Source: Blumeriella jaapii
Lineage: Eukaryota; Ascomycota; Leotiomycetes; Helotiales; Drepanopezizaceae
NCBI GenBank assembly: GCA_009599575.1
Contig: VWND01000004.1
Coordinates: 612,001 to 676,000, forward strand
Reading direction: 5' to 3'
Length of the DNA stretch: 64,000 nt
Shown in pieces: positions 33,874 through 45,157 of this stretch (position 1 is its first letter; each line of letters begins with the position of its first letter). The position numbers were made by a program, and so were the translations under genes. Below the pieces are notes generated by a model. That model was not told the origin of the DNA, ran no database searches, and saw only the letters and a list, made by a program, of their open reading frames with translations.

Positions 33874-36042
33874 GTTGATATAAGTCGATAAATAGTGTCC
33901 TGCACGAAACGATGAAAGAATGTATGTGAGTTGTAAAGTAATGAATCACCCGGATCCAATTAAGTGAAGAAGAGAATGATGAAGTGAAGAGTAGAGTGAC
34001 GAAAAGAAGACTTGGAACGGCGGCATGGCGAACTTATAACTCTCATCGCTCTCTCGACAATCTCGGCATGCATTTCTTAGTATCAGCCGCATCGATGGCT
34101 TCCTACACTGTCTGTTGCAAACTTGGATGAGCTCTAGGTGTCGGATCAGCCAAGGGTGAGTCGTCTCCAGCATATCGCCCAACCGGAAGAAATTCGATAT
34201 CAAACAGTAGAGGACTTAGCCATGCTTGCTTGCAAAGACCAGACAATCAGACCATCGAACGAAGGCCGGAGTGGCTTTCTGCGGGCAAGACGGTCCGCCT
34301 CCAGGTTTGAGCAGCCACAGGTGACCCAGGAGCTGGGGTGTCACGACATTCGTTCGCTTGTGAAGTAGATTTTCGCGACAGAAGAGAGTTAGACCCGCCC
34401 AGAAGAGACGTGTAAATTCCGGCGGCTGTTGAGATCACTAGACCTAAGCAAAAGAGTGAAACCTGGGGATGGTGTAGCCGCTGGGTGTTGTTGTTTCGAA
34501 TTCGCCGGTAAGGTTTTGAAGCAGTGGAGCAAGCCGCAGGGAAGCGAGACGCAGTCCGCAGCTGTGAACCGACCGGCGATACACAGTACTACTGTACAGT
34601 ACTGTACTGCGATACTGCGACAGATGTCGGCGAACATTTCATGGAAGTATTGGCTGTGTTCGGAGATACGTATTGCTCCATGGGTGGAAATGACGGATCT
34701 GACGCACAAGCTTCAGCTTCGCCATTGTCTAAAGCGCAAATAAGGCATCCTACCTGCACACAGCGGCTTACGGAGACAGATGACTGGTAACTGCTGCGTT
34801 GCTGCGTTAAGGAAATCAATCGATGACCATAATGAACGCCATGAAGACGTAGACCCGTGCTTGGGGGAAGCGATTCGTAAGAATGTGACTTCCAGAGAGC
34901 TCGGGTTCCTAGGTGTTCTCCTCCACCCAATGAGAACTCTGTATATTAATTGAGGGACAGTGTGATTCTAACTGTAACAGAAAGAATTACTTATAAGAAG
35001 CCAGAAGATCCATGGTCGTGAAGAGCTTTTGCTGCACCTAACCACGCTTAAGCTTGAGTTGATCAGCAACATACAGAAGGCTTGTCCTGGGCGCTCTACG
35101 GTTCTGAAAGCCTATGCGCAGACGACTTCATAAAGACTGGTATTAGCTCTGAACGCTAACGAGTGACTTGACACAAGGATTGGCTTAAAGCCCAAAAGAA
35201 GGATGTTTTCGGGGTATCCTTGTGACGAGTGCTCTCTATGGAGATAGCTAGTAGAAGCAGTGAAGATTCATCCCCAGCACAACAAACAATGTCAACAAAA
35301 TCTCGAATGGTACTCGAGAAGCAGCCCAGCCGCTTTCCATAGTCCGTACATGCAACTGCAACAATGCTGATTGAGTCAAGGGGGTCAGTCAATACTGGAG
35401 ACAACGACCCCTGAGCCAAGCGACGATGGAACCTTGTCTCAAGTCTCGCGACCAAAAATCAGCAGATCGACTGGCGAGCGCGAGCTCGGCTGGGAACTTT
35501 AAGTTTTGAAGTTTCCCTGTCCTTGGCGGTTGTGATGCACTGCTGTACCGACACGTGTGGCTCTTTGTCTGCTTCGAGATGATGTAAGATCACCGGTCTA
35601 ACGGTATCAACAAGCGTCTCAAGCCTTGGGAAAGATCTCGGAGGAGAAATCTCAGCTTGCTGGTTGGCTTTGCGAGATGCCGACCTTGAGCGTACGCCCG
35701 TGCACATTTCACAGCCTCAATTGCCGTGAAAAGGTTGGCAGGACGTTGTGACTATGAATCGTTGTTTGCAACCAACCATTCTGCTACTAAGTCCTGCGCG
35801 ACTGAACGCGAACTTTGAAGTCCAGCGAGTCGAATACTTAGATGGTATCAAGCAGAAGCACTCCCTCCTGCTACTTATACATTTACCACCCAGAAACCAT
35901 AGACGCCTGCCTATCCCCTTCATGTTTCTTTCATCGCGCTAACACCACAAAGTTCCGTTGCCGCCTTGAAATTCCAAAGCCGAACACGCCGGACGCCTTG
36001 AAGCTCAGTGAACCTATAACCGTACATGTAATTGACCTAGCT
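33874..36042. other. gene-free stretch, possibly with decayed sequence
   Basis: No supported gene. Two adjoining minus-strand frames (35459-35707 and 35156-35455, together about 180 codons) have somewhat protein-like composition but no recognised family and no good splice join. A GTACAGTACTGTAC palindrome lies at about 34594-34608. Confidence 0.4.
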
Positions 36043-39000
36043 TTAATCGTCCACCTCGCCTTCAGCATCGACGTCCAATTCTGTTGGTGCTGGGGGTGCG
36101 TCTTCCATAACTTGATCACCTTCCACAAGTCCAGTCACAGTCACTACCCCTTTATCTTTCTCTTTCGCCTCTAGCATAGGCTTTCCTAAGCCCTTACCCT
36201 TTCCTCTCAGGTCTGTTGCTGGCTTGCCCAGCCCTTGCCCTCGGTTGACGTCTCGTCGTTTTCTCATCGCGGGGGTCTCGGATGCGTCTGCTGACTCCCG
36301 CAACTCGTCTTCGTCGCCACTCTCAACTGCGGTTTCGTTTTTGGCTTCGTCGTCTCCCTCTTTGCCACTAAGTAGAACCTCGTTCCCCAATCTACTTCTT
36401 TGCTTTTGGAAATTCGGGGGTAGGCCTGGGGCGCTTTCTGCTCCATCGAAGTCAGCTTTCGTTGTTCCCTTAGGCCATCGACCGGGACCTCTACCCGTCC
36501 CACCACTTTTCCTCCGCGATGCGCCGTTGCGAGGCCGAGCCAAAGAAGGCTGTCGCGGGGTGCTGTTTGAGGGGCGTTGTGGTGTCGGTCGCGAAGATGT
36601 CGACAAACCTGATCTATTTCGGACAGGCGCGGGCCGAGAGCCAGAGGCTCGGGGGGTACTGCGATTTCTGGCACCAGGTGCGGGAGGAAATACTTCGAAT
36701 CGAATTGGAGGAATGAAAGCTGCGGCCTCGTAGTAGGAACCTTTCTTCGGGACGCCGTTAGGCTTGGGTCTGGAAGGTGATACTCCACCATTCATGTTAG
36801 ACTTGCCAACGTTCGCGGGTTCCTCGGATTCTGTTGTCAGTATTCCTAGAGAATCAGTAACAATTTCGGCCTCGCCGTTCGTGAAGGCATCAAAGTCCCG
36901 TTTGGCAGAGATCTTGGCCATCGATGTGATTTCTTCTTCCTGCTCATCTTCCCCACGAGGCGCTACAGTGTTCAACAATGGCGAATGGTCGAAAGCAGAA
37001 GCATTGCCTCTACCCATTATGTATGGAGTCCACACTAGCCCGCTAGGATTGAGTCTCGCATAGTCTTTAGCCTCATGTTGACGGATGACCTCGCGATAAT
37101 AGTCGGTCTTCAGCTTCAGAGCATAAGTACCGGTAATGGGGTCTCGGATCAAGGCTCCCATAGTCAAGGGCGGACACCACGTCGTCTGGCGTTAGTCCCA
37201 TGTCGTCGGAAATTTGTCTTATGCTTGGTATCTTATCCCGGGGTTTGAAATCTTTGAAATAATAACATAAAACCAGCCGCCAGTAATTTCGGTAGGACAC
37301 AAGGCCCATATCTGACAAGGGTTTCTCAGGCGACCCAGTCTTCTTCTCAACGCGTGTTAAAAGGTAGGAGAAATCAATTAGCAGGTGACCATAGCCTTTC
37401 CGCTGGTGAATGGGTAGAACCAGGATACAAGAGACATTGTTTTGACTACTGGGTCTCTTCTCCTTCGAGAAATAGCCCACAAAGTGACATCCAAGTTCGT
37501 CGTACTCTGTCATGACATAGAACAGGAATGGTTCCACATCGTAATACAAGGTTTTCGATCCGAGAAATAGCTTCGCGAGCAGACATAAATTCTGGCAGTA
37601 GAGAGGGTTCTTACGACCGTCGACCTCGAAAATCATTACTTTGCCATCCCGGTAGATCTCATCGCCAGGTGGATGCTTCCAGGGGCATTTAGTCTTGTGT
37701 CTCCATGCAACAATATCAGACTCCATGTACTTCAGGCAAAATTCGCAGATGAACAGCGCTTTGTTTCGGCTGTATTCCTCCGGATATGGTGCAGCGTACC
37801 AAATATCGATCTGGTATTGCCCAAATTCGATGAACTCAATCTGGCTGGCTGGTCCAGAAACCTTTTTCGCCTTCTTGAGCCCAGATATTGCAGCTGCCTC
37901 TGCGGCGGCTGCTGATCGTGCCTTCCATTCCTCTTCTGCTTTTTGACGCGCTTCATCAAATTGTCGACGATGTTCGGGTTTGGGTAACGTCAGAGACGTA
38001 TCAGCATCCTTTTCTTCAAGGATTCCACCGTATGGTTTTGACTTCAACTCGTCCATCTCTTTGTCATGAAGCGAATAGAACGGCTGGGAGTAGCTACTCG
38101 CAGGAACAAATTGGGAGACAGTAGTTGTGGTTGCGGTTGTCGTAGACCGAGCCGTGCCACCACTCCTTTTTTTCTTCTTGTTCTTCGGCTTTGGTGGCAG
38201 GGATAGGATATGTTGCAACTCGGCAGGATTCACACGAAATGACAACTTAATACTGTTCGGTAGCTTTTCGAGGATGCTTGCACCACGGGAGATTTTTGGT
38301 CGAAGTGTTCTTGAAGTTCGTGGGGTAGGCAGGACTTCGCTTTTCTTGTGACCATTGATAAGGGGAGGTTTGACCTTCTCAGCGGTAGAATCGTTTACCA
38401 TGCGATGATTCGACACCGTACTTTCCGCTACAACGGAATGAGAATTGGTTGAGCTTGTATGATCTCGTGTCCGCCTCCTCGGCGTGGGTACTTCTTCGAC
38501 AGTAGGCTCGGCATCCGTTGAAGAGGTCTTTCTTTTCCGTAAAAGTCGCGATCCATCCATAGGATCATCAGGTGTGATTAGTTGGTTGAAAACAGAGTGC
38601 GACTCGGGGTTAATAGCGCCTCGCTGAGGCGGAAGCAGGTCCCCTGCAATTCGATCTCGAGACACTCTTCTCGCAGTTGGGTCCAGTGAATCGTAGACCT
38701 CCAGCGCCGCGGCAGCATCTCTTTCCTCTCTTTCTTCATCAGGGACGAGATTGTTTACAACGCAATCGGGACAGTACCAAGTATCGGCGTCTAATTACGG
38801 TAATCAGTACTTTGTCACGTTCTCAAGATCTATCATTCGCGTACCATCCTCTGATTTGAGTGCACCGGCACCACGCGCGCATTGTTGATGGGCTAAAGCC
38901 TTGTCAGCTTCGCCTCTATAACATACTCGAATACGACATACCATTGTCGCCACAAACACCACATGCCAGATAGTATTCGAATACCTCGCTGGGATCATTC

Positions 39001-39624
39001 TCTTCGTCTTGCTGACAAAATCTAGTACTTGCGTCAGAGTCAAATTCTCCAGTCGACTGAACGTCCTTACACGCAGCGATTGGGGTTTGCAGGCTCGTCT
39101 TCTTCATCTCCATTGGCATCCGGGACCCACACCTCCCCTACTTCTGCGTCTGTTGAGTCTTTGGAATCATCGTCATCGTCCTCGCCGCTCGCTACGCTCA
39201 CATCGTCTTCGTTTTCCGTACAAGATACAGCGTCTTCGTCTTCGTCGTCTACGAGCCCCTTTGGCTGTATTTTGACGGCACCTACACCCTCTGCATCCTC
39301 GTCCTCATCCTCGTCAGAGAGGCCCTCAGTTCCATTCTCGCCATTTCGAACTGAGCCAACCACGTCGTCATCGTCGTCGTCGTCGTCGTCGCCCTCGGCA
39401 TCCTCGTCAGAAAGCTCTTCAGTCCCGTTAACCCCCGCCTCGTCGTATTCTGCGCTCCCCATCTGCTCTAATAGCCCATTATGGAGTTGATTGTTGGCCG
39501 CGAAAGCTTCATCATCTGTCATGTTGTCTGCCGCAAGCTCGTCATCTTCCTCGAACTCAGCATCCTCCTCGGAGGTCGCCATACTATGCGGGACCTCTTC
39601 CTCAATGAGCACGGCGGCCGCCAT
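36043..39624 (-). CDS. SAS3: MYST histone acetyltransferase with PHD finger (SAS3-like), one frame break
   Basis: Catalytic subunit type of the NuA3 complex, a nuclear H3 acetyltransferase. Exons: 39071-39624, 38942-39027, 38845-38892 and 36043-38790 (introns 43, 49 and 54 bases). The acidic N-terminus (Asp/Glu runs) leads into a PHD finger spread over exons 1-4: [29 protein letters not shown] and TWYCPDCV. The MYST domain has the zinc finger [10 protein letters not shown] with [12 protein letters not shown], the catalytic cysteine in [10 protein letters not shown], acetyl-CoA binding [16 protein letters not shown] and the general-base Glu in [10 protein letters not shown]. The tail is basic, with [15 protein letters not shown] and an acidic end. 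At 37168-37170 (GGG on +) one surplus base shifts the frame just after DDVVSAL; dropping it links to [16 protein letters not shown] and gives 1,144 residues. Confidence 0.9.
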
Positions 39625-40258
39625 CGTTCTTCAACTCCTCGGCATCCGTATGAGTGGCAAGAAGAGTATGTCTTCGCGCTGTGGTGCTGAGAAGCGTGGA
39701 GGTTTTGGCACAACGGCGTTGGGAATGCGCGCCGACAGCTAGAGACAACGGTATGCCTCACGGATTCGGTGTACGGCGGTGGAGAAGACTCTTGAGCAGT
39801 AATTCATCAGATCCACTGGTCATTACACTCTGCGAGTCGAGTTGGAAGGGGTTTCGAGAAGGTCGTGGGTGGGTGGTGTGGGGAAATAGGGAAGAACGCG
39901 CGACTCAAAGCCACAAATCCAGCAGAACAATCAATGACACGTTAGAATAGAAAGAATATAGTCCTCCGACGCGTAGATCCAGCTTGAATTGGTCCGATAG
40001 CCTGATATGAGGCTGTAATACCCGGTTCTAGAACTGCGCGCAACATCGAACGACGTCTTGGTGCCGTGTGAATGAATGGCTTATGTAAGCAGAGGTCCGC
40101 TACCGTCAAGCATTCAACGTCAGGCCTATCTCCAACCTTCCTCCATAGTGATTTCTACCGCCTCACAACACAGATAACTCGGTAAGAAGACGTCTGAGAG
40201 ATGCAGAAAACCTCGCTGATGCCAATTGAAGTTTCAGGACTGATTTAAAATTGCCACG
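39625..40258. other. divergent promoter region of SAS3-like and complex I genes
   Basis: 634 bases between two divergent starts. No repeats or coding segments stand out. Both promoters are expected here. Confidence 0.5.
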
Positions 40259-40750
40259 ATGGGCGTACCCTTCGAAGCTCTCATTCCCTATGGGATCATG
40301 CTTGCGGTGTGTACCCCCGGAAATCCACTGCTGTCCTCAGCCTCAGCATGTTGGGGGCTCTTTACTGAGAATAGCAGATGTTCGGAGTCACTGGAGCAGG
40401 ATTGTCGAAGATCAGACACATGCAGAACGGGGGCAAGAGGGGCAGACATTCGGTAGACCAATGGGATAGGGTGAGTTATCACGCTCTCTATGGAAAGACA
40501 GAGGCTAACTGCTCCGCAGCAAAGTGAAGATACCCGATCGTGTGAGAATTTCTTCTTGTAGCTAATTCTACATAGTGATGGATCGCGACCGCAGATTGAC
40601 AGGCTATTTGAGAGGACAAACAGACAACCCGGTAGCACCCGCCGGCTTCGAGTTGAACAACCCATGGAGAGTACGTGCTGTCCGATGGACGAATGTTTCT
40701 GAGACTGTGAGGCTGATTGAATTCTACAGCTCGAAAAGCGGATCATCTAG
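40259..40750 (+). CDS. NADH:ubiquinone oxidoreductase small subunit, NDUFA1-like
   Basis: Accessory subunit of mitochondrial complex I, 86 residues, with one membrane helix near the N-terminus. Five exons: 40259-40306, 40378-40470, 40520-40523, 40576-40670 and 40730-40750. MGVPFEALIPYGIMLA and MFGVTGAGLSKIRHMQNGGK form the membrane part; WDRQMMDRDRRLTGYLRGQ and NPVAPAGFELNNPWR are the conserved matrix or intermembrane tail; the end is LEKRII. Exon 3 is only 4 bases (CAAA): without it the frame fails, and with it the protein reads WDR-QMM-DRDRRLTG as expected for the family. Its flanking introns (49 and 52 bases) have GTGAGT/CCGCAG and GTGAAG/CATAG ends with GCTAAC and GCTAAT branch-like words. 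The homolog in Neurospora is the 9.8-kDa type subunit. Confidence 0.92.
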
Positions 40751-40985
40751 ATTGTGGGGGTAGAAGCAGAAATTACATATATCACAAAAAGCACGGTCAC
40801 CACATTTTCACATTGCTCTCAAGATTCCAGTGACATGAAGTGCTTGTTCTGTTCAACATGCCCTTGGCTCCACTGACTTCGTAGTAAAGCAACGCAATTG
40901 CATCAGGGCTTCCTCGCCCAACCATCGAAGTTCAAAAATACATCATCGCTCCATCCCCCCGGCCCTACGATACAAACATCTGTAT

Positions 40986-41987
40986 CTAACCCTCCATCTC
41001 CGTGTCTTCGTCTTCCTCGTCATCATAGCTGTCTTCCTCGATACCTCGGATCGCCATGCGCATGGCAATGGTGCTGAAGGTCGGTGCCGATTGCTCAGCG
41101 CTGGTCCCCTGCTCGGCGCTGGCCTCTTGAACATCATCTGGAAAACCCTCAAAAACTTCCTCCTCCATGTTGACATCCTCGTCCGTGTTGCCGCCATTGC
41201 CGTTGCCGTTGTGTCTAGACCATGCATCCCCCAGCAAATCACGTTGTTCATCTGCGAGGCGTTGGGCGTTGGTCTTTTGCAAGAACGCCATTGCTCCGTT
41301 GATCAAAGCCAGGTTCTCGCCGTCCTCAGCATTTATGCCTTCGATCTGAGAACTGTTAGCCTTCTATTGTATCATCAGGGTGGATCTAGCTACATACCCC
41401 CATGAATGCTCCGACTTCGTTGTCTGTGAGTCCTAGTTCTCGGGAAAATCCTTCTGGGAGTACTTCGTTCTGCTTGAGGATACTGGACTGGTTTCCGATC
41501 AGCTGTGCTCCTGCGGGTAACACGGGCGACAAAGCATACCTCCAACTCGATTGTGATGTTATTCTCATCAGCAAAGGCTTTCTTCTTTCGCCAGTAGGCC
41601 GCCGCTCTGCTGCGATTGAGCTGTGGAATGGAAATTTTTTAGCAGTGACTCAATCGATTCTGTTACAGTCCGCGCGCTAGTTAGGGGGAGAGCCCGGGGA
41701 AGATGAGACCATACGTGTAATATTCCATTGTGGAATGCCTCTTTCTTCGAAACATCGGACACGTTTCCCTCCGCGCGGATCCATTGCTTGAATCGCGCAT
41801 GCAATGTAAGCAACCATGCACCCTCGATAGTTGGGCGGTCCAGAGTGAGATTGGGGTTCAGCAAGTCGAGGTTGCTCGCAAATTGACTGAAACCGAGCTG
41901 GTAAACAAAGAACGGCAGCTCCTTGTTTTGCCAGATTGGCATGGTGAGATTGACACCCATGATGTCTCGAGATTCTGTACTTGACAT
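40986..41987 (-). CDS. hypothetical acidic-tailed fungal protein
   Basis: Four exons: 41715-41987, 41540-41620, 41398-41487 and 40986-41345 (introns 94, 52 and 52 bases); 267 residues. The N-terminal half is compact and hydrophobic (MPIWQNKELPFFVYQLGF, then TIEGAWLLTLHARFKQWIR), the middle basic and helical (NRSRAAAYWRRKKAFADE), the end very acidic (EEDSYDDEEDEDTEMEG). The layout would suit a small nuclear or chromatin-associated protein, but no domain is recognised. All exon joins are in frame with good GT-AG ends, so the gene itself is well supported. It converges on the complex I gene with 235 bases between stops. Confidence 0.75.
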
Positions 41988-42936
41988 GGTTGTTGTATTG
42001 AATTGTTGCTTTGGAGTTGTATGCGAGGGAGGAAGTTGGGGTGGCGTGCGAAGCACTTATAAGGCTTTGGGAATTGAATCGTCGGCCGGTCCCTTCAAGA
42101 GTGAGTCACAAAGGTGAACCGAGAAGAGGCTGAACGAGTTTTGTTTTGGGGGCTGTGTTCGGAGGAAGAAGTTGAACGTGCGGAATGCTTTAATGATGCG
42201 GGAATTGAATGATCGGCCGGTCTGTTTAAAATTGAATTTCACAAGTGAACTCGAGGAAAGGCCGAACGAATCGTTGTAGAGTTGTGAATCGGAAAAGGAA
42301 GTTGAGTGCACGAGGTGCGTGAACTCGAGGGCAGGCTGAATAGTATTCTCTGAGCTTGGCCGAAAATTTCCTACCTGAGTTATGTATCGCAGTACGTGGA
42401 GCAACCTCGACCCAACGGAATAATGGGGGTTGTTCCGTTGTGGCTCACTTGGTTCCACGTTGGCTTTGATCGAATTGGGGGCTTTGACCGAATTGGGGGC
42501 TTTTCAGTACTATTGAACTAATCGTTAATAATATAAATGCTCTCTAACGAGGGTTATTAACCATTCGTCAAAGTGTTTCACTACACATTCGATAGTATCT
42601 ACAAGCAAACCAACCTCTTCACAGAGGTGAGTTTCTTTCTCCACTTCGGTGGTTGTTTCTTTTGCTATTTTTTTCTATATATATATTTTTTTTTTCATTT
42701 TTCGCAGTTTTCATCTTTAAATCGTTTCCCTCGCAATTTTTGTCTCCCGGAGGCAGCTCACAATTGATTGTTTACATCCGAGGTGGGTCCGCGCTCTTTT
42801 CTCGCTTAGCTTTCAACTACCCAACATAGATACCTACTTACCTAACTACCATAGGTGCAATGTCTATCAGGTTTAAAATCATATTATAATTGAGCCGAGT
42901 AATGACGTTGAACCGAATTGTGTGTGCTTTAATAAG

Positions 42937-43116
42937 TCACGCCTGCTGGTACACCTCCAGACGCTCCAGCACGCCCTTTGCCTCTGATGAAGCGGCCCAC
43001 TGCTTCCGGGTGGCGTTTTGCAGAAGGGTCGTTTGGTGAGGCGCGGGGAGGTCTATGTGCGAGAGGTAAGTTTTGAGGGAGGGGAGGGCGTAGGTCGGGC
43101 GATGGGAGAACACCAT
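42937..43116 (-). CDS. small ORF, possible fragment of a larger gene
   Basis: Frame of 59 codons from ATG to TGA, read as FSHRPTYALPSLKTYLSHI and then DLPAPHQTTLLQNATRKQW. The opening pattern is a little like the N-terminus of fungal arylamine N-acetyltransferases, but no catalytic part follows, so it could be a truncated remnant. GC-rich within an AT-rich stretch, which is unusual for chance. Confidence 0.3.
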   Translation of the reverse strand: MVFSHRPTYALPSLKTYLSHIDLPAPHQTTLLQNATRKQWAASSEAKGVLERLEVYQQA

Positions 43117-43211
43117 GGTTGCCTTGACGCCGTTACTTGGTTCAGGATGGTGAATTGAGTGATATTGCTATGATTGAGATAAAAAAGGCAGTGGAGGAAA
43201 GGTATAGCACA

Positions 43212-43528
43212 TGTATAAGTTAAGTAAGTTAAGTAAGTTAAGTAAGTTAAGTAAGTTAAGTAAGTTAAGTAAGTTAAGTAAGTTAAGTAAGTTAAGTAAG
43301 TTAAGTAAGTTAAGTAAGTTAAGTAAGTTAAGTAAGTTAAGTAAGTTAAGTAAGTTAAGTAAGTTAAGTTAAGTAAGTAAGTAAGTTAAGTAAGTTAAGT
43401 AAGTTAAGTAAGTTAAGTAAGTTAAGTAAGTTAAGTAAGTTAAGTAAGTTAAGTAAGTTAAGTAAGTTAAGTAAGTTAAGTAAGTTAAGTAAGTCAAGTA
43501 AGTCAAGTAAGTTAAGTAAGTTAGTAAG
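43212..43528. repeat. 9-base minisatellite (TTAAGTAAG)n
   Basis: About 35 nearly perfect head-to-tail copies of TTAAGTAAG, with one irregular join (about 43365-43385, TTAAGTTAAGTAAGTAAG) and two T-to-C variants near the right end. On the minus strand it reads as Thr-Tyr-Leu repeats, which is an artefact of a 9-base period. Confidence 0.97.
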
Positions 43529-45157
43529 GGCAGGTCGTCCCTACGCCTCCAACGCCGAGGCGGACCAGCGCCGTAAAGGGCAGCTGATCGATGCAGCAAG
43601 ATACACTCATAATCCGTCCTATTTGTTACCAAGAACTCATGATCTAGTTGCTAAATGCCTAACGAAAATTTCTCTCTCCGCATTCCCCCTGTGTCAAAAA
43701 TCGAAACCCCTCTATCAGTTTTCACCAACAGAAAGAGGATATGATAGATGTAGATGGGATTCGTTGTTCTCTAGAAGCTCTAGGACGGATGATGATGATG
43801 ATGATGATGATATTATTTAACGTCTGGAGGGGGCAGGGGAAATGGGCTACCTCAAGCTCTAGGAAGGAAGAAGCCTTTTATACCCCCAAATGTGCTCTGT
43901 GCACACTACTAGCCCACGTGATCACCAGTCCTATCACACACCAACGTACAGCACAAACCTCCTTCCTATCCTCAAATCTTTCGCATCAAACTCAGCCACC
44001 CGCAATTCAACTAACCATTTACTCGATCTTGAAAGTCGGTTTTAAAATACAAAATACATCAAATACCTGATTCAATCTGGGGTTCTGAACATTTCGAGTA
44101 TACGGTATGCTACGCCTCAAGGTAGATCAGCATGAGGTATGGAGCCGGAGGCTGAATCTCTAATTTTGCCTCTGCTCTGAAGCGTCAATGCAAACTACGA
44201 CGTACAAAGAAGACGTATGATAGATTTCTCCTCTAGCTGTTCAATGTTTGCGCTGCTCCGAGAAGTCCACTCCAGCTCTTACTTGTGCCCTTCGAGGAGT
44301 GACAAAGGATCAACGGTCGCCAAAGCGTCATATCAGACCTTTCAATCATTTCCCCCCTCTCAATTCTCCGCTCTGCAGATCATGCCCTACACGCAAACGG
44401 GTGGGCTTCGAGTTTTCTCTCTGCGGGTTCAAGTTTGACAAAAAAAAAATCAAGCGACAGCTGGGAACTCGACGTCCACCTGGAGATTGTTAAGTACCTC
44501 CTAGGCAAGAAAAAAATCAAGCTTACAACCAACAAGCTTCGCACGATATTGGGCTACACTGCCCGCCTCAAGTGGTGATCGCTTTTATCCACCTACCTTT
44601 TAAGAATCTGGGATTTGAGAGACAGCCGCGAGCTTTTTCAAAGAAACTTTCTAGTATCCCTTTTTTTCAAACGATGCCCGACACTCAAGAGTCTCAAACA
44701 CAAACTCGCAATCACCAAGGGAAAAGGTAAGTGGGTAGGTATATTTCTCAACTCCTGATCCGTGCCCTGATAGGGCGCCACAGTGCGCCAATACATTTCC
44801 CAAAGAGACAGCCGTTCCACCCGGGGGTGGTGGCACACCAAAACACCCGAGAAGCTTTGGTCAACCAATTAGAAGGATCACGAGCAATACAAATCCCGAC
44901 GTTCCGGCGTGCGCTTTGTCCTGAAGAAGAGAACGACCTCCACATGCGCTTGTAGAGGCGTATGTGTATAACCCGGTTTGCGAATCTCAACTAACATACA
45001 TCACATAAAGCATTGTCTCCCTAAGCCCCCAGAATGTCTTCTTACGCAGGAGTATAATAGCCATAATCAAAATTAATGTCTAGATCCCAAAATCGACTTG
45101 TTGCAGCCGCATGCTCAGACAGCATATTTTCATCTGCTAAAGAATGGACTAACAGCT

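Larger units (their letters stand above)
41988..45157. other. long intergenic region with a 9-base minisatellite
   Basis: About 3.2 kb. Holds a small minus-strand ORF (42937-43116), the TTAAGTAAG array (43212-43528) and a GAT run (43784-43811). Fragments around 42100-42330 contain a loose duplication: GAATTGAATCGTCGGCCGGT near 42069 and GAATTGAATGATCGGCCGGT near 42202. Otherwise nothing recognised. Confidence 0.5.

Noticed and set aside
35156..35707. Fragment of a NACHT/STAND-type protein
   Set aside because: Only vague compositional similarity; no P-loop or repeat domain and no good splice join between the two frames.
43369..43632. Thr-Tyr-Leu repeat protein
   Set aside because: It is the 9-base minisatellite translated; any 9-base period yields a three-residue repeat.
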